Positions 53,209 through 62,795 of a stretch of DNA of 64,000 nucleotides are shown here, in pieces. A program made the position numbers and the translations under genes. The DNA is taken from the NCBI RefSeq assembly GCF_900111895.1, contig NZ_FOKB01000005.1, forward strand, positions 213,718 to 277,717, written 5' to 3'. The notes under the pieces are model-generated. The model was given only the letters and a program-made list of their open reading frames with translations, had not been told where the DNA came from and searched no databases. Positions within the stretch are counted from its first letter, which is position 1. Every line of letters begins with the position of its first letter. The stretch comes from Pseudomonas simiae (GTDB lineage Bacteria; Pseudomonadota; Gammaproteobacteria; Pseudomonadales; Pseudomonadaceae).

Positions 53209-53976
53209 TTATTTGGCCGCCATGCGCAAAGCACCGTCGAGACGGATCACCTCGCCATTGAGCATGCTGTTCTCGATGATGTGCCGCACCAGCGCGGCGT
53301 ATTCGGCGGGTTTGCCCAGGCGTGGCGGAAACGGCACGCCCGCAGCCAGGGACTCGCGCACTTGCTCCGTCATGCCGGCCATCATCGGCGTTTCAAAGAT
53401 ACCGGGGGCGATGGTCATGACGCGGATACCAAACCGCGCCAGTTCTCGCGCGGCAGGCAATGTGAGGCTGGCGATGGCGCCCTTGGACGCAGCATACGCC
53501 GCCTGGCCGATCTGCCCGTCAAACGCGGCGACGGAGGCGGTATTGATGATCACACCGCGCTCGCCGTCGGCATTCGCCTCGGTTTCGGCAATGGCGGCGG
53601 CCGCCAGGCGTAACAGGTTGAAGCTGCCGATCAGGTTGACGTTGATCACCTGGGCGAAGCTGGCCAGCCCGTGAGGGCCGTCCTTGCCGAGGATTTTCTC
53701 GCCACGCACCACACCGGCGCAGTTCACCAGCCCATGCAACCCGCCAAACGCCGCAACTGTGGCCTGCACGGCGGCTTCGGCGGCCGCTTCCTGGCTGATG
53801 TCCGCCACGGCGCTGCGGGCATTCTCACCCAGCTGCTGGGCCTTGGCCGCCACGGCATCGGCGTTGAGGTCCACCAGCATCACCTTGGCACCTGCCGCTA
53901 CCAACATTTCAGCAGTGGCCGCGCCGAGGCCCGAGGCACCGCCACTGACCAGGAAGATCTTGTTTTCAATCTGCAT
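53209..53976 (-). CDS. SDR-family 3-hydroxyacyl-CoA dehydrogenase (HSD10/FadB2-like)
   Basis: 255 residues: SGGASGLGAATAEMLVAAG, NCAGVV, Y-x-x-x-K in YAASKGAIASLTLP, and the HSD10-like C-terminus with FPPRLGKPAEYAALV and GEVIRLDGALRM. It oxidises 3-hydroxy-2-methylbutyryl-CoA in isoleucine degradation. It is the first gene of the minus-strand operon, divergent from the bestrophin gene. Confidence 0.88.
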   Translation of the reverse strand: MQIENKIFLVSGGASGLGAATAEMLVAAGAKVMLVDLNADAVAAKAQQLGENARSAVADISQEAAAEAAVQATVAAFGGLHGLVNCAGVVRGEKILGKDGPHGLASFAQVINVNLIGSFNLLRLAAAAIAETEANADGERGVIINTASVAAFDGQIGQAAYAASKGAIASLTLPAARELARFGIRVMTIAPGIFETPMMAGMTEQVRESLAAGVPFPPRLGKPAEYAALVRHIIENSMLNGEVIRLDGALRMAAK

Positions 53977-54059
53977 TGTTATTCTCTTTAACAGTCCGAA
54001 TCGTCGAAATAGTCGCCCCAGAGCGCCACTGCGGCAATGGTCAAAGCCCTCAACCTGCC

Positions 54060-54078
54060 TGACTGGTTTGGCCAGTCA
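54060..54078. promoter_or_regulatory. Inverted repeat in the divergent promoter of the isoleucine operon
   Basis: TGACTGG and CCAGTCA with a five-base spacer TTTGG, 84 bases upstream of the minus-strand operon and 99 before the bestrophin gene. Candidate operator of an unknown regulator; no regulator gene is adjacent. Confidence 0.35.
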
Positions 54079-54176
54079 TCGACCCCGCCGATCAGCCCGT
54101 CAGCTCAATCGATTGGACGGGCGCAGTGCGTGCTTCTAACCTGATGGGCTGCACCGACACAGAAGCCCGCCCCTGA

Positions 54177-55070
54177 ATGATAGTCCGACCCAAACCCAAC
54201 CTCCTGGGCATCCTGTTTTCCCTCAAGGGGTCAATAGCCAAGCGCATCGCCTTGCGCAGCCTGTTAGTCACCTTGCTGGCCTCGGTGATCGTGCTGGTGG
54301 AAACCCTGCATCCGGCGTATTTCTCCAAGGTCAATGCCACGCCATTCACCTTGCTCGGGCTGTCGCTGTCGATTTTCATGAGCTTTCGCAACAACGCCTG
54401 CTATGACCGCTGGTGGGAGGGTCGCAAGCAGCTGGGGCAGATGATCATCGATGTGCGCTCGTTGATCCGCGAAACCCAAGTGCTGCGGGATCCGGCCGAA
54501 CGTGCGGGTTTGCTGCGAAGCGTGTGCGGCTTCGCCCATGGCCTGGTTGCACGGCTGCGGCATGAAGATGAAGCCCAGGCCATTAAGCCGTGGAGCCAGT
54601 TCCAGGCCAACCATCCCAACCTGCCCGACAACCTGCTGCAACAGGTCGGCGCACGGTTTAGCGCATTGGCTGAACAAGGCGTGATCAGCGAATGGCGCTA
54701 CACACAGTTGGAGGCGCGCCTGGTCAGCCTCAGCCAGGTGCAGGCGTCCTGCGAGCGGATCAAGAGCACGCCGCTGCCCTTTCCCTATACCTTGTTGCTG
54801 CATCGCACTATTTACCTGTTCTGCATCCTGCTGCCGTTTGCCATGGCCGAGCCGTTGGGTTGGTTGACGCCAGTGTTCACTGCCATCGTCAGCTACACGT
54901 TTTTCGGCCTCGATGAAATCGGTGATGACCTGGAGGACCCATTCGGCTTTGACGAAAACGATCTGCCCTGCAATGCCCTCCTGCGCACGCTGGAGCGCGA
55001 AGTATTGGCCGCCCTTGGTGAAACCGATCTGCCACTGCCATTGGAACCGGTGGAATACGTGTTGACCTGA
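54177..55070 (+). CDS. Bestrophin/UPF0187-family chloride-channel-like protein (YneE-like)
   Basis: 297 residues with four hydrophobic stretches. Family markers: SFRNNACYDRWWEGRKQLG near 80-98, then a helical cytoplasmic part and a second pair of helices (about 205-255), and FFGLDEIGDDLEDPFG, the Ca/gate-linked acidic signature. Bacterial bestrophins are ion channels (pentamers) and may act as anion or sodium channels. Monocistronic; no ribosome site is outstanding. Confidence 0.85.
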   Translation: MIVRPKPNLLGILFSLKGSIAKRIALRSLLVTLLASVIVLVETLHPAYFSKVNATPFTLLGLSLSIFMSFRNNACYDRWWEGRKQLGQMIIDVRSLIRETQVLRDPAERAGLLRSVCGFAHGLVARLRHEDEAQAIKPWSQFQANHPNLPDNLLQQVGARFSALAEQGVISEWRYTQLEARLVSLSQVQASCERIKSTPLPFPYTLLLHRTIYLFCILLPFAMAEPLGWLTPVFTAIVSYTFFGLDEIGDDLEDPFGFDENDLPCNALLRTLEREVLAALGETDLPLPLEPVEYVLT

Positions 55071-55140
55071 TGCGGGTTTGACACCTGCCGTGGTCTGACC
55101 GAAGCTGACGGCTTTGCTGCCCACGCTTTCGGACGCCTGC

Positions 55141-56199
55141 ATGTCAAAGTCACGCCGTTACTCCATCGTCGGCCTGTGCGCCCTGCTGTTGATTGTGCTG
55201 ATCACTTGGTATTTCTCCCGTGCCACCCCGGTGGCCGTACCGCCCACCATTGCCCATGGTTACTCCAAGGCCCTGAAACAGGCGCGTAATGGCGAACCTG
55301 GCGCAGCGCGCGTGTTGTACCAACAACTGGGCCGGCCGGACCTGTCCCCCGAGCGCCGTGCTGCGTTGCATGCAGAACTGCCCAACTACCCCAGCCCGCA
55401 AGCCCTGAAGCTGGCGGACAAAGACCTGGCCAGCGAGTCGCCCCTGGTGCGCGAGGCGGCCATTCACAGCATTGTCGGCCTGGTGCCGACCGGCCAGCGC
55501 ACGTTGTTGCTCGGGCCGGTGCTCGACGACCCCGAACAAGCAGTTCGATTTGCTGCCGCCAATGCCTTGCTGGGCCTGTCACCTGACACGCTGGGTCTGT
55601 ACTTCGGGCCATTGCAGCAGGTCCTCGATGAGTTCGTGAAAAAGCTCAAGGCCCAGCCCGAAACGGCCGAAGGTTGGATTCAACTGGCGCGCCTGTACAT
55701 CCACAGCGCTCTGTTGCCGGAAGCGCAAAATGCCCTGGAGCAGGCCATGCGCTTGCAACCGGACAACTTGCAAGCCGTTGTGGCGCAGATAGAGTTACTG
55801 GATAAACAAGGCAAGACCGACGAGTCCCGCCAGTTATTGGCACGCCAATTGGCGGCGCACCCTGAGTCGGCCTACCTGCAGCACGCCTTGGGCATGTGGC
55901 TGTTGCACCACGGCGAGAGGCCCTATGCCCTGCTCGGTCTGTCTAAAGCCGTAGAGTTGGAACCGGACAATCAGGATTATCGCTACGACCTCGCCACCAC
56001 CCTGCATGCCCAGCAGGAACTGGAGGCGGCCCAGCGGCAACTGGAAGAAGTCGTCCAGCGTCACCCTGCCAATCGCAAGGCACGGGTGCTGCTGATCAAT
56101 TACTGGAAGGAAAGCGGCCAGTTGCAGAACGTCCAGGTTCTGCTCGCACAGCTTGAGCAACAGAATCCGGATGATCCCGCGCTGCAACAAGGTCTGTAG
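55141..56199 (+). CDS. TPR and HEAT-like repeat membrane-anchored protein
   Basis: 352 residues from ATG 55141. One N-terminal membrane anchor (about 6-25, IVGLCALLLIVLITWYF). A region with HEAT-like repeats follows (LVREAAIHSIVGLVP; AVRFAAANALLGLSP), then TPR repeats from about 180 to 345 (WIQLARLYIHSALLPEAQNALE, LQHALGMWLLHHGER). It resembles periplasmic TPR scaffold proteins such as CcmH/NrfG-type. Function is probably protein-protein interaction. No operon partner is obvious. Confidence 0.8.
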   Translation: MSKSRRYSIVGLCALLLIVLITWYFSRATPVAVPPTIAHGYSKALKQARNGEPGAARVLYQQLGRPDLSPERRAALHAELPNYPSPQALKLADKDLASESPLVREAAIHSIVGLVPTGQRTLLLGPVLDDPEQAVRFAAANALLGLSPDTLGLYFGPLQQVLDEFVKKLKAQPETAEGWIQLARLYIHSALLPEAQNALEQAMRLQPDNLQAVVAQIELLDKQGKTDESRQLLARQLAAHPESAYLQHALGMWLLHHGERPYALLGLSKAVELEPDNQDYRYDLATTLHAQQELEAAQRQLEEVVQRHPANRKARVLLINYWKESGQLQNVQVLLAQLEQQNPDDPALQQGL

Positions 56200-56343
56200 G
56201 TTCAGGTTAAACACGTGTAAACCCAGGCCCTTGTTGTACAAATTCTACGAAACGTTGAACCGCCAGAAGCCACTACGGTCAAGTGAATATGGCGCACGCC
56301 GAGCCGGCGCGCGCCTCTATTTGAACGTGACCGAGGGCACTCC

Positions 56344-57843
56344 TTGTCTACATCCAACGAGCTGTTGAGTGAAAAAGCCGCTACCGGCATCGAAGGTCTT
56401 GACGACATTCTTGCCGGCGGCCTGTCGCGCAGCCACCTGTTCCTGCTGGAAGGCGAACCGGGTACCGGTAAGACTACCGTTGCGCTACATTTTTTGCAGG
56501 CCGGCGCGAAAAATGGTGAGACCTCGTTATATATCACCCTGTCCGAGACCGAGCGTGAGTTGCGCCAGGGCGCCACGTCCCATGGTTGGGACCTCGATGA
56601 CAATATTCATATCTTCGAACTGACCCCGCCGGAGAGTCTGCTCAACGCCGAGCACCAGCAGAGCTTGCTGTATTCCTCCGACCTGGAACTGGGCGAAGCG
56701 ACGCGACAGATTTTCGAGGTGGTGGAACGGGTCAAGCCAACCCGCGTGGTCGTCGACAGCCTCTCCGAGATCCGTCTGTTGGCGCAAAGCTCCTTGCGCT
56801 ACCGCCGGCAGATCCTGGCAATCAAACACTACTTCGTGCGTTATGACGCGACTGTCTTGCTGCTCGACGACCTGACCACCGAGTCTCTCGATAAAACCGT
56901 GCACAGCGTCGCCCATGGCGTGATCCGCCTGGAGGAACTGACCCCCAACTACGGCGCTGAACGCCGCCGCGTGCGCGTGGTGAAGTACCGTGGCCAGAAA
57001 TACCGGGGTGGCTTCCATGACTTCACCATCATGCAGGGCGGTGTGCATGTGTTCCCGCGCCTGGTGGCCGCCGAACACCGTGGCGGCTACAACCGCCAGA
57101 CCCTCACCAGCGGCATCCGCGAGTTGGATGCGTTGCTGGGCGGCGGGATCGAGACCGGCTCCAGCAGCCTGATCCTGGGGCCTGCGGGTACCGGCAAATC
57201 GCTTATCTCGATGATCTTCGCCGCTGCCGCCGTGGCGCGGGGCGAGAAGGCCGCGCTGTTTATCTTTGATGAAGAGTTGGGCCTGTTGTTCGAGCGCATG
57301 AAAAACATGGGCATCGACCTTGCCGCCTTGCAGGCCACCGGTAATTTGTTCATTGAACAAGTAGACGCCGCCGAACTGACCCCCGGTGAGTTTTCGCACC
57401 GTGTACGTCGTTGCGTGGACGAACGGGGCATCAAGACCGTGGTGATCGACAGCATTAACGGTTACCAGGCGGCAATGCCGGAAGAAAACGCGCTGATCCT
57501 GCATATGCACGAGTTGTTGCTGTACCTCAATCGCCGAGGCGCTGCCACCTTCATGACGGTGGCCCAACACGGGCTGGTGGGCGATATGCAGGCACCCGTG
57601 GACATTACCTACCTGGCCGACACCGTGATCCTTTTGCGCTATTTCGAAGCCATTGGCGAAGTGCGCCGCGCCATTTCGATCATCAAGAAACGCACCGGCA
57701 CCCATGAGTCGACGATTCGCGAATACCGCATCGGCAGTCGCGGCATGACGGTCGGTGAGCCGCTGAACAACTTTCAAGGGGTGTTACGCGGTATTCCAAC
57801 TTACATGGGTGCCGGTTCTCCCCTGCTCAAGGATGAGGGCTAG
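56344..57843 (+). CDS. KaiC-like double RecA-type ATPase
   Basis: 499 residues from a TTG start at 56344 after ACTCC. Two KaiC/RadA-like domains: domain 1 with Walker A GEPGTGKTT near 40, catalytic-type glutamates in LSETERE and Walker B VVVDSLSE; domain 2 with GPAGTGKSL near 280, FDEEL and VVIDSING. In cyanobacteria KaiC is the clock ATPase; in Pseudomonas such proteins appear with signalling genes and stress-response modules. It is followed by a hybrid histidine kinase whose GTG starts at its stop codon. Function here is unknown beyond likely ATP-driven signalling. Confidence 0.88.
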   Translation: MSTSNELLSEKAATGIEGLDDILAGGLSRSHLFLLEGEPGTGKTTVALHFLQAGAKNGETSLYITLSETERELRQGATSHGWDLDDNIHIFELTPPESLLNAEHQQSLLYSSDLELGEATRQIFEVVERVKPTRVVVDSLSEIRLLAQSSLRYRRQILAIKHYFVRYDATVLLLDDLTTESLDKTVHSVAHGVIRLEELTPNYGAERRRVRVVKYRGQKYRGGFHDFTIMQGGVHVFPRLVAAEHRGGYNRQTLTSGIRELDALLGGGIETGSSSLILGPAGTGKSLISMIFAAAAVARGEKAALFIFDEELGLLFERMKNMGIDLAALQATGNLFIEQVDAAELTPGEFSHRVRRCVDERGIKTVVIDSINGYQAAMPEENALILHMHELLLYLNRRGAATFMTVAQHGLVGDMQAPVDITYLADTVILLRYFEAIGEVRRAISIIKKRTGTHESTIREYRIGSRGMTVGEPLNNFQGVLRGIPTYMGAGSPLLKDEG

Positions 57844-59513
57844 TGACGGTCCTTTCTCCTCTCTCCGAACGCGCGATCATCCTCGCGCCCTTGGGGCGCG
57901 ACGGCGCGTTGGCACTGATGATGCTCAACGAGGCCGGCTACAGCGGTATCGTCGCCACCGACTTGAACAGCCTGTGCGAGGCGTTGGCACAAGGCAGCGG
58001 CTTGTTGATCATTGCTGCCGAAGCCTTGCGCGGCGTTGACCTGGAACCGTTGCTCGACTACCTGCATCGACAACCGGCCTGGTCGGACCTGCCCATCGTC
58101 CTCATGACCCATCACGGCGGCAGCGAGCAGAATGGCTCGAGCCACCTGAGCCGGCTACTGGGCAACGTGACATTCCTGGAACGTCCGTTCCATCCGGTGA
58201 CGCTGATCAGCCTGGTCAGCACTGCATTGCGCGGTCGGCGAAGACAATACGAAGCGCGCGATCGCCTGATCGACCTGAGCGAAAGCGAGTTGCGCCTGCA
58301 ACGTACCTTGGAAACCCTCGAACAACAGGTAGAGGAACGTACAGCGCAACTGCGCCACAACGAAGAAGCGTTGCGCCAATCTCAAAAGATGGAAGCGGTC
58401 GGGCAGTTGACCGGCGGCATTGCTCACGACTTCAACAACATGCTCACGGGCATCATCGGCAGCCTGGAGTTGCTGCGCAGGCGCGTGTCCCGAGGCAAGC
58501 TTGACGACCTCGACAGCCTGATCGACCTGGGTGTCACCTCCGCCAATCGTGCAGCAGGGCTCACCCATCGCTTGCTGGCGTTTTCCCGCCGGCAATCGTT
58601 GGACTCAAAACCCGTGGAGATCAACCAACTGGTGGTTTCCATGGGCGAACTGCTGCAACGCAGCATCAATGAAAGCATCAAGCTGGATATGCGCCTGACC
58701 GGTGAGTTGTGGACCGCCGAAGCCGACCCCAACCAACTGGAAAGTGCCCTGCTCAACCTGGTGATCAATGCGCGAGACGCCATGCCGGGCGGTGGCCAAT
58801 TGCTGGTGGAAACCAGCAACCGCCATCTGGACAACGTATTCACTGCCGCCTATGGCACGTTGACGCCGGGCGACTACGTGGAACTGAGCGTCAGCGACAC
58901 CGGCTGCGGTATCCCCGAGAACGTGATGGGCCGGGTGTTCGATCCGTTCTTTACTACCAAGCCGATTGGCCAGGGCACGGGGTTGGGGTTGTCGATGATC
59001 TACGGTTTTGCCCGCCAGTCGCGCGGACACGTCACCCTCCACAGTGAAGTGGGCAAAGGCACCACCGTCAGCCTGTTTTTGCCGCGATTTATCGGCGAAA
59101 TCACCGCAAACCTGCCGGCTGACCCGACGCTGCCGCCGTTTGCCAATGCCGGCGAAACCGTGCTGATTGTCGAGGACGACCCCGCAGTGCGTGTGCTGGT
59201 GAGTGCGGTGCTCAAGGAACTGGGCTATGCCTTCGTTGAGGCCAGTGACGCCGACACGGCGGTGCCGATCATCGAGTCGGACCAGCGTATCGACCTGATG
59301 ATCAGCGATGTCGGCCTGCCCGGTATGAACGGCCGCCAGTTGGCGGAAATCGGCCGGCAGATCCGTCCGGACCTCAAGGTGCTATTCATTACAGGGTATG
59401 CCGAACACGCGGCGGTGCGGGGCGGGTTCCTGGACCCGGGAATGCAGTTGATCACCAAGCCGTTTACCTTTGATTTGCTTACGGCGAAGGTGCGGGAAAT
59501 GATCCGAGCGTGA
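57843..59513 (+). CDS. Hybrid histidine kinase with degenerate N-terminal receiver
   Basis: 556 residues from GTG 57843, overlapping the KaiC-like stop by one base. An N-terminal receiver-like domain (about 10-125) without the phospho-acceptor Asp (LLIIAAEAL) is followed by a coiled-coil. HisKA (GQLTGGIAHDFNNML, His about 199) and an HATPase of the HATPase_c type (NLVINARDAMPGGG, GTGLGLSMIYG) come next. The C-terminal receiver (about 437-553) has LIVEDDPAVR, Asp in MISDVGLPG and Lys in ITKPF. The N-terminal half may dock to the KaiC-like protein. Confidence 0.9.
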   Translation: MTVLSPLSERAIILAPLGRDGALALMMLNEAGYSGIVATDLNSLCEALAQGSGLLIIAAEALRGVDLEPLLDYLHRQPAWSDLPIVLMTHHGGSEQNGSSHLSRLLGNVTFLERPFHPVTLISLVSTALRGRRRQYEARDRLIDLSESELRLQRTLETLEQQVEERTAQLRHNEEALRQSQKMEAVGQLTGGIAHDFNNMLTGIIGSLELLRRRVSRGKLDDLDSLIDLGVTSANRAAGLTHRLLAFSRRQSLDSKPVEINQLVVSMGELLQRSINESIKLDMRLTGELWTAEADPNQLESALLNLVINARDAMPGGGQLLVETSNRHLDNVFTAAYGTLTPGDYVELSVSDTGCGIPENVMGRVFDPFFTTKPIGQGTGLGLSMIYGFARQSRGHVTLHSEVGKGTTVSLFLPRFIGEITANLPADPTLPPFANAGETVLIVEDDPAVRVLVSAVLKELGYAFVEASDADTAVPIIESDQRIDLMISDVGLPGMNGRQLAEIGRQIRPDLKVLFITGYAEHAAVRGGFLDPGMQLITKPFTFDLLTAKVREMIRA

Positions 59514-59723
59514 TTACCCGCTGCCAAAGACAGCAGCAGTGTCCGCTGTGGGCGAAGGCAGACGCTGACCTTTCAGCGTACGACGATTTAACGTGATCAA
59601 TTCGGAGAGGGTGTTCGCATTGGAACGGAATCGACCCACCGGGCGCCGCTGTTCGACGCGTATGTAAATGGCGTCGGCGGCGCGTTCAACGCGGTTAATC
59701 AGATTGCCACAAGGACGTGTCAC
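59514..59723 (-). CDS. Possible 69-residue protein translationally coupled to a response regulator
   Basis: GTG 59723 overlaps the TGA of the response regulator gene at 59720 by four bases (GTGA), as in many coupled gene pairs. The product is basic and without recognised domains (contains LINRVERAADAIYIRVEQRR). It ends at the stop adjoining the hybrid kinase's stop. It could be real or an accident; the overlap is the best argument for it. Confidence 0.4.
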   Translation of the reverse strand: MTRPCGNLINRVERAADAIYIRVEQRRPVGRFRSNANTLSELITLNRRTLKGQRLPSPTADTAAVFGSG

Positions 59724-60097
59724 GCCAACAAGCGTTGTATGTGTTCCTGCAACGTATCCAGGTCAAACGGCTTGGCCAAGATAGGCGCGTTGCGCGTGAT
59801 GGGGCTGTTGCAGTCGAGGATTTCCTGCGGGTAACCGCTGATGAAAATCACCTTCAATTCCGGTCGCAGCTTGATCGCGGGCTCAGCGATCTGCACGCCG
59901 GAAATCCCGCCCGGCAAACGGTAGTCCGTCACCATCAAATCCAAGTGCGGCTTGGTCGCTAGAATTTCAAAGGCCTGCTCCCCATCGATCGCCTTCAACA
60001 CCCGATAGCCCAGGCCCGCCAGGTATTCACCCAGCACAAACATAATGGATTCGTCGTCCTCGACGATCAGTACGACATCTTGTGCATCTTCACTCAT
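59720..60097 (-). CDS. Single-domain response regulator
   Basis: 125 residues, ATG 60097 with AAGG six bases upstream. Receiver only: VVLIVEDDES, Asp in LMVTDYRLPGG, and Lys in LAKPF; no output domain. Similar to the receiver domains of the nearby kinases and of FixJ/RpfG-type stand-alone regulators. Probably a phosphate relay partner for the REC-kinase or hybrid kinase encoded on either side. Confidence 0.88.
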   Translation of the reverse strand: MSEDAQDVVLIVEDDESIMFVLGEYLAGLGYRVLKAIDGEQAFEILATKPHLDLMVTDYRLPGGISGVQIAEPAIKLRPELKVIFISGYPQEILDCNSPITRNAPILAKPFDLDTLQEHIQRLLA

Positions 60098-60175
60098 GGG
60101 AAGCCTTAGTCCGGTCAGTTGCTGCAATTACGACCATGGGGTCACGCAGAGGTTGCGTTGAGGTGACGATTGAAT

Positions 60176-61369
60176 TCATGCCGAGGCCTGCAACGGCAGG
60201 CATACCCGGAACAAGGCGCCCTCGCCTATCTGGCTCTCGACCTCGATGGTGCCACCATGGGCTGCAACGATCTGCTCGGAAATAAACAGCCCAAGGCCCA
60301 GGCCCGCCGCCACTTGGCTGGCGGACACGCGCTCGAACTGTTGGAAAATACGCTTCTGGTTTTCTGCGCTGATGCCAATCCCATGGTCGCGCACCTCTAC
60401 CCGCGCTTCGCCATGTTCGCTGTACACGCGCACCTCGACCGGGCTTTTGGCGCCGTAACGCAGCGCGTTGGTCAGTAGGTTGGTCACCACCTGCTCGATG
60501 CGGAATTCGTCCCAATGGCCCTCTACCGGGCCGTCGGCAACCAATGCCATGGTCGAGCCAGCCGCTGCGACCTGGGGCGCGAAGTTCTCCACCAGGTTGC
60601 TGACAAGCTGGGCCAGGTCGAAACGCGCCGGGCGTATCGATAATTTGCCGGTGCGGATGCGCGACACATCGAGCATGTCTTCGATCAGGCGGATCAGGCT
60701 CTGGATCTGGCGTTCATCGCGGTCGACCATGGCGTGCATCTTGTCCAGGGTGAACGCGGCGGCGTTGTCCCGGGCCAGGTGCATCTTGCGCAACTGGGTC
60801 TCCAGGATCAGGCCGTTGAGGGGCGTACGTACTTCGTGGGCGACGATTGACATGAAGTCGTCACGCATGCGCACGGCTTGTTCAAGCTCCGCCTGAGTGG
60901 CTTGCAGGCGTGTCAGCAACAACTCCTGCTCACGACGGCTGCGCTCCAGGGCCTCGACCTGCAGTTTCATCGCCTTGCTTTGGCGGTACAGGTCGACAAA
61001 TACATTGACCTTGCTCTTCACCGCATGAATATCCAGCGGCTTGTGCAGGAAATCCACGGCACCGCTTTCATAACCTTTGAACGCGTAATTGAGTTCACGG
61101 CCGGCTGCGCTGACAAACACAATCGGGATGTTCTTGGTCTTTTCGGTTCCGCGCATCAGTTCGGCCAGCTCGAAACCGTTCATGCCGGGCATTTGCACAT
61201 CGAGAATCGCCATGGCGAACTCATGCTCCAGCAACAGGGACAAGGCCTCGTCTGCGCTCAATGCCTTGAATACCTGGCGGTCCTCGCGCTTGATCAGCGC
61301 TTCCAGGGCCAGCAGGTTTTCCGGCAGATCGTCGACGATCAGCAGTTTGGCCTGGACAGTACTTAACAT
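60176..61369 (-). CDS. REC-histidine kinase
   Basis: 397 residues. N-terminal receiver (about 5-125; LLIVDDLPENLLALE, Asp in MAILDVQMPGMNG, Lys in LHKPLD), a coiled-coil, HisKA with VAHEVRTPLNGL and HATPase (VTNLLTNALRYGAKS, GLGLGLFISEQIV). The kinase is controlled by its own receiver, so it can be phosphorylated by another kinase. Its start overlaps the CheB gene's stop by 7 bases. Confidence 0.9.
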   Translation of the reverse strand: MLSTVQAKLLIVDDLPENLLALEALIKREDRQVFKALSADEALSLLLEHEFAMAILDVQMPGMNGFELAELMRGTEKTKNIPIVFVSAAGRELNYAFKGYESGAVDFLHKPLDIHAVKSKVNVFVDLYRQSKAMKLQVEALERSRREQELLLTRLQATQAELEQAVRMRDDFMSIVAHEVRTPLNGLILETQLRKMHLARDNAAAFTLDKMHAMVDRDERQIQSLIRLIEDMLDVSRIRTGKLSIRPARFDLAQLVSNLVENFAPQVAAAGSTMALVADGPVEGHWDEFRIEQVVTNLLTNALRYGAKSPVEVRVYSEHGEARVEVRDHGIGISAENQKRIFQQFERVSASQVAAGLGLGLFISEQIVAAHGGTIEVESQIGEGALFRVCLPLQASA

Positions 61370-61968
61370 GGGGAATATTCCAGGGAAGCCAGCAATGAGC
61401 CAATGCGGCTCAGCGTCAGAATGTGGTCGGGTGTGTGCAGCGCCAGGGCTGCGCGAGGCATGACGGCAACGCGTGCTTCAGTGGGGTCTTGCACCACTGT
61501 AGTTCCACCGTGTTGCTTCACGTGGGCCAAGCCGCGGGCGCCGTCATGGTTGGCGCCGGTCAACAGAATGGCGAGCAGGCCCTTGCCATAGGCATCGGCG
61601 GCGGATTCGAAGAGGTAATCAATGGCTGGCCGTGAATGGTGCACACGGTCTTCCTGGCTCAAGGACAAACTGCGGTCATGCTCCACCGACAGGTGATAGC
61701 CGGGTCCGGCAAAGTACAGGGTGCCCGGCTTGATCACTTCCTTGTCGCGGGCTTCGACCACGGGCATGGCCACGCGGCGGTCGAACACCTCAGCCAATTG
61801 ACTGCGACGCTCGTCCGGCAAGTGCAATACGGTGATGATCGGCAAGCCGAAATCGGCAGGCAGCTCGGCGAATATCGTCAGCAACGCCTCCACGCCACCG
61901 GCGGATGCGCCGATGACGATCGCTTCTATGCCCCGGACCGATGCCGGGCTGGCAGCCGCTTGATTCAT
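61363..61968 (-). CDS. CheB-like methylesterase domain protein
   Basis: 201 residues from ATG 61968, overlapping the CheR stop (ATGA). No receiver domain; only the methylesterase domain with the Ser in GASAGGVEALL, His in VLHLPDERRS and Asp in LTGANHDGARGL. It removes methyl groups from chemoreceptor glutamates, or in this context acts on another substrate. With CheR it forms a methylation pair in the signalling operon. Confidence 0.9.
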   Translation of the reverse strand: MNQAAASPASVRGIEAIVIGASAGGVEALLTIFAELPADFGLPIITVLHLPDERRSQLAEVFDRRVAMPVVEARDKEVIKPGTLYFAGPGYHLSVEHDRSLSLSQEDRVHHSRPAIDYLFESAADAYGKGLLAILLTGANHDGARGLAHVKQHGGTTVVQDPTEARVAVMPRAALALHTPDHILTLSRIGSLLASLEYSPC

Positions 61969-62795
61969 AGTTTCCGGTAGATCCGTTCCTGTTTGACCAA
62001 GGGTTCGAACTGTTTGCCGTACACGGAGAAATCCAGCGTCTCCTTGCTGCCCAGCACCAGGAAACCGCGATGGCACAGCGACTCATGGAACAATCCAAAC
62101 GCGCGATCCTGCAACTTTTTATTGAAATAAATCAGTACGTTGCGGCACGAAATTAATTGGGTTTCTGAGAATACACTATCGGTTGCCAGGCTGTGGTCGG
62201 CAAACGTGACATTCTCCCGCAGCGTCTTATCGAAGATTGCGTAATCGTAGGCCGCGGTGTAGTAGTCGGCAAATGAACGTTGACCGCCGGCCTGCTGATA
62301 GTTGGCGGTGTAGGCGCGTACGTTCTCCAGGGAAAAGATGCCCTGCTTGGCTTTATCCAGCGACGCCGGGTTGATGTCGGTGGCGTAAATGATCGTGCGT
62401 TCCAGCAAGCCTTCTTCGCGCAGCAGGATGGCCATCGAGTACACCTCCTCGCCCGTGCTGCAGCCGGCGATCCAGATCTTGATCGACGGGTAGGTCTTGA
62501 GCAGCGGCACCACTTCCTGGCGGATCGCCAGGAAGTGCGTCGGGTCGCGAAACATTTCGCTTACCGGAATCGTCAGGAACTGCAACAACTGCATGAACGC
62601 CGCCGGGTCGTGCAGCACGCGCTCCTGCAAAGCGGAAATGGTCGCACAATCAAACTGGCGCAGCGCGTGAGCCACGCGGCGCTTCACCGACGCCCCGGAG
62701 TAATCGCGGAAGTCGTAGCTGTACTTGAGGTAAATCGCCTCAATCAACAGGCGCAGCTCAATATCGCTGCTTTTTTCCAAAAAAGTTCGCTCCAC
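61965..62795 (-). CDS. CheR-family methyltransferase
   Basis: 276 residues from a GTG at 62795 directly after the preceding gene's TAA. N-terminal helical CheR domain (about 15-70) and the SAM-binding domain with KIWIAGCSTGEEVYSMA, ATDINPASLDKAK, and SCRNVLIYFNKKLQ. It methylates glutamates of a receptor or kinase. It lies between CheB and a multi-receiver hybrid kinase, suggesting that this kinase or a linked receptor is methylated. Confidence 0.92.
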   Translation of the reverse strand: MERTFLEKSSDIELRLLIEAIYLKYSYDFRDYSGASVKRRVAHALRQFDCATISALQERVLHDPAAFMQLLQFLTIPVSEMFRDPTHFLAIRQEVVPLLKTYPSIKIWIAGCSTGEEVYSMAILLREEGLLERTIIYATDINPASLDKAKQGIFSLENVRAYTANYQQAGGQRSFADYYTAAYDYAIFDKTLRENVTFADHSLATDSVFSETQLISCRNVLIYFNKKLQDRAFGLFHESLCHRGFLVLGSKETLDFSVYGKQFEPLVKQERIYRKL

